This document shows positions 6,096 to 9,550 of a stretch of DNA of 9,550 nt, piece by piece; position 1 is the first letter of the stretch, and each line of letters begins with the position of its first letter. The notes under the pieces were generated by a model, which worked only from the letters and a program-made list of their open reading frames with translations, searched no databases and was not told the origin of the DNA. The position numbers and the translations under genes were made by a program. Origin of the DNA: JBNJEA01 sp051745395 (GTDB lineage: Bacteria > Desulfobacterota > Desulfobacteria > Desulfobacterales > Desulfosalsimonadaceae); assembly GCA_051745395.1 (NCBI GenBank), contig JBNJEA010000114.1, positions 1-9,550 on the forward strand, in the 5' to 3' direction.

Positions 6096-7259
6096 ATGTC
6101 CAAATCAAGCCAAAAAACACCGTATACGGGCTTTGAGCAGGGACCGATCCGGCCGCCGAGCGAGGCTTACAGCCTTTTGATCCGGGTGACGCGTAACTGC
6201 CCCTGGAACAAATGCAAGTTCTGCCCTGTCTACAAGGGCAACACCTTTTCGCTGCGGCCCGTCGAGCACGTGAAAAGAGATATCGATGCGGTGGCCGAAC
6301 ACGTCGATGCACTGCGGCAAATGAGCGACGGCGGCGGCCAGATTTCGCGGGCCGATATCGACACCTACATGGCCAAGCTGTCCGGCGACGATCGCCAGGC
6401 CTTTCAGGCGGCGCTTCACTGGTTTGCCGGCGGCATGGAATCGGTGTTTTTACAGGACGCCAACTCGCTGATCATCAAGCCCCCCGACATAGTCGATGTC
6501 CTGCAGCATCTCAAGCAGCGCTTTCCCTGGATTGTGCGGATTACCTCCTATGCCCGGTCGCATACGGTGGCCCGGATCAAGGACGAAGAACTTCTCCAGA
6601 TCGCGCGGGCGGGATTGAACCGGGTTCATATCGGCATGGAGTCCGGATCGGATGCCGTGCTCGACATGGTTCGGAAGGGATCGAAAAAAGAGCAGCACAT
6701 CAAGGCGGGGCAGAAGGTGGTCAAGGCGGGCATGGAGCTTTCCGAGTACGTGATGCCCGGTCTCGGCGGAAGGGATCTGAGCGAAGACCATGCCCGGGAA
6801 ACCGCGGATGCCTTAAATCAGATCAACCCGGACTTTATACGGCTTCGCACCCTGGCCATCCCCAACAGTGTACCGCTTTTCGAGGATTACGAAGCCGGCC
6901 GGTTTGAAAAGCTCACCGACGTCGAGGTCGCCCGGGAAATCCTGCTGTTTCTCCAGTTGTTAGACGGCATTGAAAGCAAGGTCAAAAGTGATCATATCCT
7001 AAACCTGTTCCAGGACCTGGAAGGCAAGCTGCCCGAGGATAAGGGCAAAATGATTCGCATGGTCCAACGGTTTTTAAATCTTTCCGCCCATGACCGGATG
7101 ATTTACCAGATCGGCCGTCGGCTCGGTCACCTGCACGGCCTTGATGACCTGGAAAACGCAAATGTGCGCAGAGAGATCGAAACCCTTTGCAACAGCCACG
7201 GCGTCAAACCGGAAAATGCGGATCAGTTCATTGATGAAATGATGAAACGGTTTATTTAA
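6096..7259 (+). CDS. Radical SAM protein with C-x4-C-x2-C motif, function unknown
   Basis: 387 aa. The N-terminal cluster motif reads TRNCPWNKCKFCPVYKG with Cys35, Cys40 and Cys43: a C-x4-C-x2-C spacing instead of the standard C-x3-C-x2-C, but with the usual aromatic residue before the last Cys. Further radical SAM barrel features are VFLQDANSL around residues 118-126, where other families have a GGE-type strand, ITSYARS as a following strand, and NRVHIGMESGSD (about 176-187), the typical SAM-contacting strand. Between the cluster loop and the second barrel strand lies a predicted helical stretch of about 60 residues (after SLRPVEHVKRDIDAV). The C-terminal third is helical and charged, with no extra cysteine cluster or B12 domain. 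AAGGAG lies 11 bases before the ATG. Its stop is 7 bp before hemW, so the two are almost certainly co-transcribed. The substrate is unknown; a tetrapyrrole-related role is only suggested by the neighbour. Confidence 0.9.
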   Translation: MSKSSQKTPYTGFEQGPIRPPSEAYSLLIRVTRNCPWNKCKFCPVYKGNTFSLRPVEHVKRDIDAVAEHVDALRQMSDGGGQISRADIDTYMAKLSGDDRQAFQAALHWFAGGMESVFLQDANSLIIKPPDIVDVLQHLKQRFPWIVRITSYARSHTVARIKDEELLQIARAGLNRVHIGMESGSDAVLDMVRKGSKKEQHIKAGQKVVKAGMELSEYVMPGLGGRDLSEDHARETADALNQINPDFIRLRTLAIPNSVPLFEDYEAGRFEKLTDVEVAREILLFLQLLDGIESKVKSDHILNLFQDLEGKLPEDKGKMIRMVQRFLNLSAHDRMIYQIGRRLGHLHGLDDLENANVRREIETLCNSHGVKPENADQFIDEMMKRFI

Positions 7260-7266
7260 ACCCGAA

Positions 7267-8409
7267 ATGCAGCAGCAAAATGCCGGTCTTTACATTCATG
7301 TCCCTTTTTGCGTCCGGAAATGTCCGTACTGCGATTTTTTTTCCGTAACCGACCCCGGCAAGGTGCCGGCTTTTGTCGAGGCCCTCGTTGCAGAAATGGC
7401 AATGCATCGCAGCACGGGGCTGGTCTTTGACACGATCTATTTGGGCGGCGGCACCCCGACCGTGATAGATGCCGATACGGTCTTGCGGATTGTCGATGCC
7501 GCGCACCGGACGTTTGCCGTTGCAAAAGGCGCGGAAATTACCATAGAGGCCAACCCCGGCACCGTTTGCCCGGACCAACTAACGGCCTTCCGCAAGGCCG
7601 GCATCAACCGGATCAATATCGGTGTCCAGTCCTTTGATGACAAAAATCTTGCCTTTCTCGGCCGGATTCACAGCGCGGCCGAATCCGAAGGCGCACTCGA
7701 TATGGCTGAGCAGGCCGGCTTTGACAACATCGGGATAGACCTGATCTACGGCCTTCCCGGTCAAGACCCCCAAAACTGGCAAAAAGAGCTGACATCTGCT
7801 GTTTTGCGGAAACCGGACCATATCGCCTGCTACCTGCTTACCTTCGAGCCCGGCACCCCCATGGACGACCAGCGGCGCGCCGGCCGGTTTTTGCCCTTGT
7901 CCGATGATCAGCAGGCGGCATTGTATGAACAGGCCGCCGCAACGCTTGCCGATGCCGGCTACGACCACTACGAGATCTCCAATTTCGCCGCCGCCGACAA
8001 CCGCCGTTCCCGGCACAACAGGAAATACTGGACCAATGCGCCCTATATCGGACTCGGCCCGGCCGCGCATTCATACCAAGAGCCGGTGCGCTCCTGGAAT
8101 TGCAGTGCCCTTGATCCGTACTTGAGAAAAATTGAAAACGGCATGTTGCCGGTGGCGGATACGGAGGTGCTGACCCGCCGCCAGCAGATGATAGAAACCG
8201 TCTACCTGGGCCTGCGCCGGCGGGAGGGCATCTGCGTGGCCGACTTTGAACAACGGTTCGAGGTGGATTTTAATGAGGTGTTCGGGGCTGCGATTACACC
8301 GGCGATGCGATCGGACAACTTGTATTTCGATCAGCGCTGGTGCCGCTTAACCCCGCGGGGGCGTTTGCGGCTGGATGGGATTGCCGCGCATCTGGTGGAG
8401 TGGATTTAG
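7267..8409 (+). CDS. hemW: Radical SAM family heme chaperone HemW
   Basis: Binds heme and a 4Fe-4S cluster with SAM and is thought to deliver heme to respiratory enzymes; often misannotated as coproporphyrinogen III dehydrogenase HemN. 380 aa, matching E. coli HemW (378). Motifs: YIHVPFCVRKCPYCDF with Cys15, Cys19, Cys22. The residue two after the last Cys is Phe, not the extra Cys of true HemN, which favours HemW. Then GGGTPT at 60-65, TIEANPG around 92-98, NRINIGVQSFD at 114-124, GIDLIYGLPGQ at 156-166, LTFEPGTPM at 191-199, YEISNFA at 235-241, SRHNRKYW at 248-255, YIGLGPAAHSY at 260-270 and a HemN_C region to the end. No Shine-Dalgarno sequence precedes the ATG, seven bases after the previous stop, so translational coupling is likely. 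Its last 116 bp overlap, in antisense, the annotated tail of the LptC-like gene. Confidence 0.94.
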   Translation: MQQQNAGLYIHVPFCVRKCPYCDFFSVTDPGKVPAFVEALVAEMAMHRSTGLVFDTIYLGGGTPTVIDADTVLRIVDAAHRTFAVAKGAEITIEANPGTVCPDQLTAFRKAGINRINIGVQSFDDKNLAFLGRIHSAAESEGALDMAEQAGFDNIGIDLIYGLPGQDPQNWQKELTSAVLRKPDHIACYLLTFEPGTPMDDQRRAGRFLPLSDDQQAALYEQAAATLADAGYDHYEISNFAAADNRRSRHNRKYWTNAPYIGLGPAAHSYQEPVRSWNCSALDPYLRKIENGMLPVADTEVLTRRQQMIETVYLGLRRREGICVADFEQRFEVDFNEVFGAAITPAMRSDNLYFDQRWCRLTPRGRLRLDGIAAHLVEWI

Positions 8410-8926
8410 CCCGGCTGTCTAACTCCCAGGTCGTTTTTTCGCCCTGTGCCGTATGGATATGGATACGCGCCTTTTTTTTGTCGATTTCCACCATGCGGGC
8501 GCCGTTTAAGTGTTCGGGATACCGGATTTGCGGGTTTTTGATCCGGAAGTGATCCATGCCCGCAGAAAGTTCGGCGCTGTCTTTGGCCAGTTCAATCCGC
8601 TTTTTCCCGTTTTCGAAGATCGCGATCCGCAAATCTTTGGCCACCAGTTTTTTCCACAGTGCATTTTCAAAAGCAAGCATTCTGGTTTTCTTGAAATACA
8701 GTTTTTCAGCACGCAGTTGGTACCGGCAGTCGCCCACCAGATCGGTGATGGAGACATTGGTGCCGTATGGGCCGTTTTTGATCAGGTGCGAGGGGATTTT
8801 GGGGCGTTTGGTGACGCGATCGGGCGCCGTGGATGAAGAGTGGTAGCCGGTGGCAACAAAATAGCCGCACAAAAGAAGTACAAGGCAAAGGGTCACGCCT
8901 GTCAGCCGGGTGATGATTTTTCGCAT
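8294..8926 (-). CDS. Membrane-anchored LptC/OstA-like protein (putative)
   Basis: 210 aa from the chosen ATG. Positively charged MRKIITR precedes a hydrophobic segment at about 8-27 (LTGVTLCLVLLLCGYFVATG), then a periplasmic domain of alternating short strands (SITDLVGDCRYQLRAEKLYF, LRIAIFENGKKRIELAKDSA, HFRIKNPQIRYPEHLNGARM). Anchor plus 'A-E-K/D-S-A' strand pattern resemble LptC-type proteins of lipopolysaccharide export, but the match is by style only and no lpt gene adjoins it. The start at 8926 puts the anchor at the N-terminus; no Shine-Dalgarno is seen, and a TTG at 8974 would place the start inside a terminator stem. The last 38 residues or so are Pro/Ala/Ser-rich and encoded antisense to the end of hemW, so the natural C-terminus may lie near 8408-8421. 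Could instead be an unrelated envelope protein. Confidence 0.6.
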   Translation of the reverse strand: MRKIITRLTGVTLCLVLLLCGYFVATGYHSSSTAPDRVTKRPKIPSHLIKNGPYGTNVSITDLVGDCRYQLRAEKLYFKKTRMLAFENALWKKLVAKDLRIAIFENGKKRIELAKDSAELSAGMDHFRIKNPQIRYPEHLNGARMVEIDKKKARIHIHTAQGEKTTWELDSRAKSTPPDARQSHPAANAPAGLSGTSADRNTSCPIASPV

Positions 8927-8949
8927 CGGTTTTTCGGTGTCGTTGATCG

Positions 8950-8993
8950 GTGATATAAAACCGGCGGCGGGCAACTTTCCGGCCCGCCGCCGG
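8950..8993 (-). terminator. Very strong rho-independent terminator after the CBM9/EB_dh-like gene
   Basis: On the minus strand CCGGCGGCGGGC (8993-8982) pairs perfectly over 12 bp with GCCCGCCGCCGG (8972-8961) around a 9-base loop, followed by TTTTATAT (8960-8953). It lies 19 bp after the stop of the upstream gene and ends about 25 bp before the LptC-like start. Confidence 0.93.
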
Positions 8994-9011
8994 GTATTGG
9001 TTTATCGGTTT

Positions 9012-9550
9012 TTACTGGATGGATTCGGAGAGGAACTTGATTTCCGCTCCATTTTCGAAATATTCGTTTTCCTGATCGAAAAACCAGTAATAATAACTGT
9101 TCAAATTGTCCTTCCGCGTCAGCTGATCAAGGGCTTCGGCCGGAAACTCGGCTTCCACGCCGGTGGTGTCGGCGGCTTCAAGTCCGCTGAGCGTGGGCTC
9201 CTGATAAGTATCATCGCCCTGGATATAGTAGTGGCCGCCCCAGCTGCCGGCCATGTTAAACGTAACGGAAACACTACCATAATTGTTTTCCCCGAATGAA
9301 TCAAGTCTCAGCTCGCTTTCATTCGTGTCCGGGGCTTTAAACAATACGTAGAGTTTGCCTTCGGCGCTCTGCGCCAGTTTGATGGTCATGTCCCCGGTTC
9401 CGGGCAGGGCTTCTACATCTTCCCAGTCCCCGTCTTGGCCGTCAATTTCGAGCGAATCGACCTGCTCGATTTCATAGGTGTCAGTCGGATCATCGAAATA
9501 CGTTTCCGTCAAGTGGAGCGCGTGGGTGGGCGTAAAACCATCGCCCTGGA
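9012..9550 (-). CDS. C-terminal part of a predicted secreted protein with a CBM9/EB_dh-like domain
   Basis: 178 residues are visible and the frame is open to the right edge, so the start lies outside the window; a TTG at 9512 is not a real start, since coding continues upstream in the same frame with QGDGFTPTHALH. The product is acidic and rich in Thr, Gly, Asn and aromatic residues with few cysteines, as in exported beta-sandwich proteins. The segment VDSLEIDGQDGDWEDVEALP followed by TIKLAQSAEGKLYVLFKAPD has the pattern 'IDG-x-x-x-DW ... D/K-x-A-x-x-x-x-LYV' found in CBM9-type sugar-binding and related ethylbenzene-dehydrogenase-type (EB_dh) heme-binding domains. I cannot tell which from the fragment. 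Neither a C-terminal anchor nor a sorting signal is visible. It ends in a strong terminator, so it is the last gene of its transcript. Confidence 0.8.
   Translation of the reverse strand, partial: QGDGFTPTHALHLTETYFDDPTDTYEIEQVDSLEIDGQDGDWEDVEALPGTGDMTIKLAQSAEGKLYVLFKAPDTNESELRLDSFGENNYGSVSVTFNMAGSWGGHYYIQGDDTYQEPTLSGLEAADTTGVEAEFPAEALDQLTRKDNLNSYYYWFFDQENEYFENGAEIKFLSESIQ

Noticed and set aside
6096..8409. Fusion or frameshifted single radical SAM gene
   Set aside because: Both frames have their own complete cluster motif and barrel, with a clean stop and start 7 bp apart; these are two genes.
8510..8836. 108-codon plus-strand open frame
   Set aside because: Phe/Gly/Gln-rich shadow of the LptC-like gene, no ribosome site or domain.
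1..9550. Mobile element, defence island or biosynthetic cluster
   Set aside because: No transposase, integrase, toxin-antitoxin pair, nuclease or assembly-line enzyme is visible; the genes are mainly housekeeping.

Overview
The window reads as a compact, ordinary bacterial chromosome segment of roughly 55% GC. It holds eight to nine genes in short operons on both strands, with no insertion sequence, prophage, tRNA, rRNA or CRISPR array. The gene styles fit an anaerobic Gram-negative, most likely a deltaproteobacterium of the Desulfobacterota (Desulfobacterales-like): an AlaC-type transaminase beside homoserine dehydrogenase, two radical SAM proteins in tandem, an LptC-like envelope protein and occasional TTG starts. 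That placement is inferred from gene style; no marker gene settles it.

Left part (1-2632): a minus-strand pair, AlaC-like transaminase followed 22 bp later by homoserine dehydrogenase (cut by the left edge), in the aspartate/threonine/methionine and alanine area. It is divergent from purM. Between them lie two well-formed back-to-back sigma70-type promoters whose -35 boxes form a palindrome.

Middle (2633-6037): purM (purine synthesis) is followed by about 295 bp without a gene. This holds two degenerate 7-nt repeat arrays, a small 8-nt array, a copy of the purM stop region and a strong intrinsic terminator. Next come tsaD (tRNA t6A modification, TTG start) and, convergent with it, mltG (endolytic murein transglycosylase).

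Right part (6038-9550): a plus-strand pair, a radical SAM protein of unknown function with an atypical C-x4-C-x2-C cluster motif, and hemW (heme chaperone) 7 bp after it. On the minus strand, a small membrane-anchored LptC-like protein runs 116 bp into the 3' end of hemW. A strong terminator then separates it from the 3' part of a secreted or surface protein with a CBM9/EB_dh-like beta domain, cut by the right edge.

Most of the window is housekeeping. The less ordinary signals are the heptameric repeat region behind purM, the unusual radical SAM protein paired with hemW, and the antisense overlap of hemW with the LptC-like gene. I see no convincing new multi-gene system.
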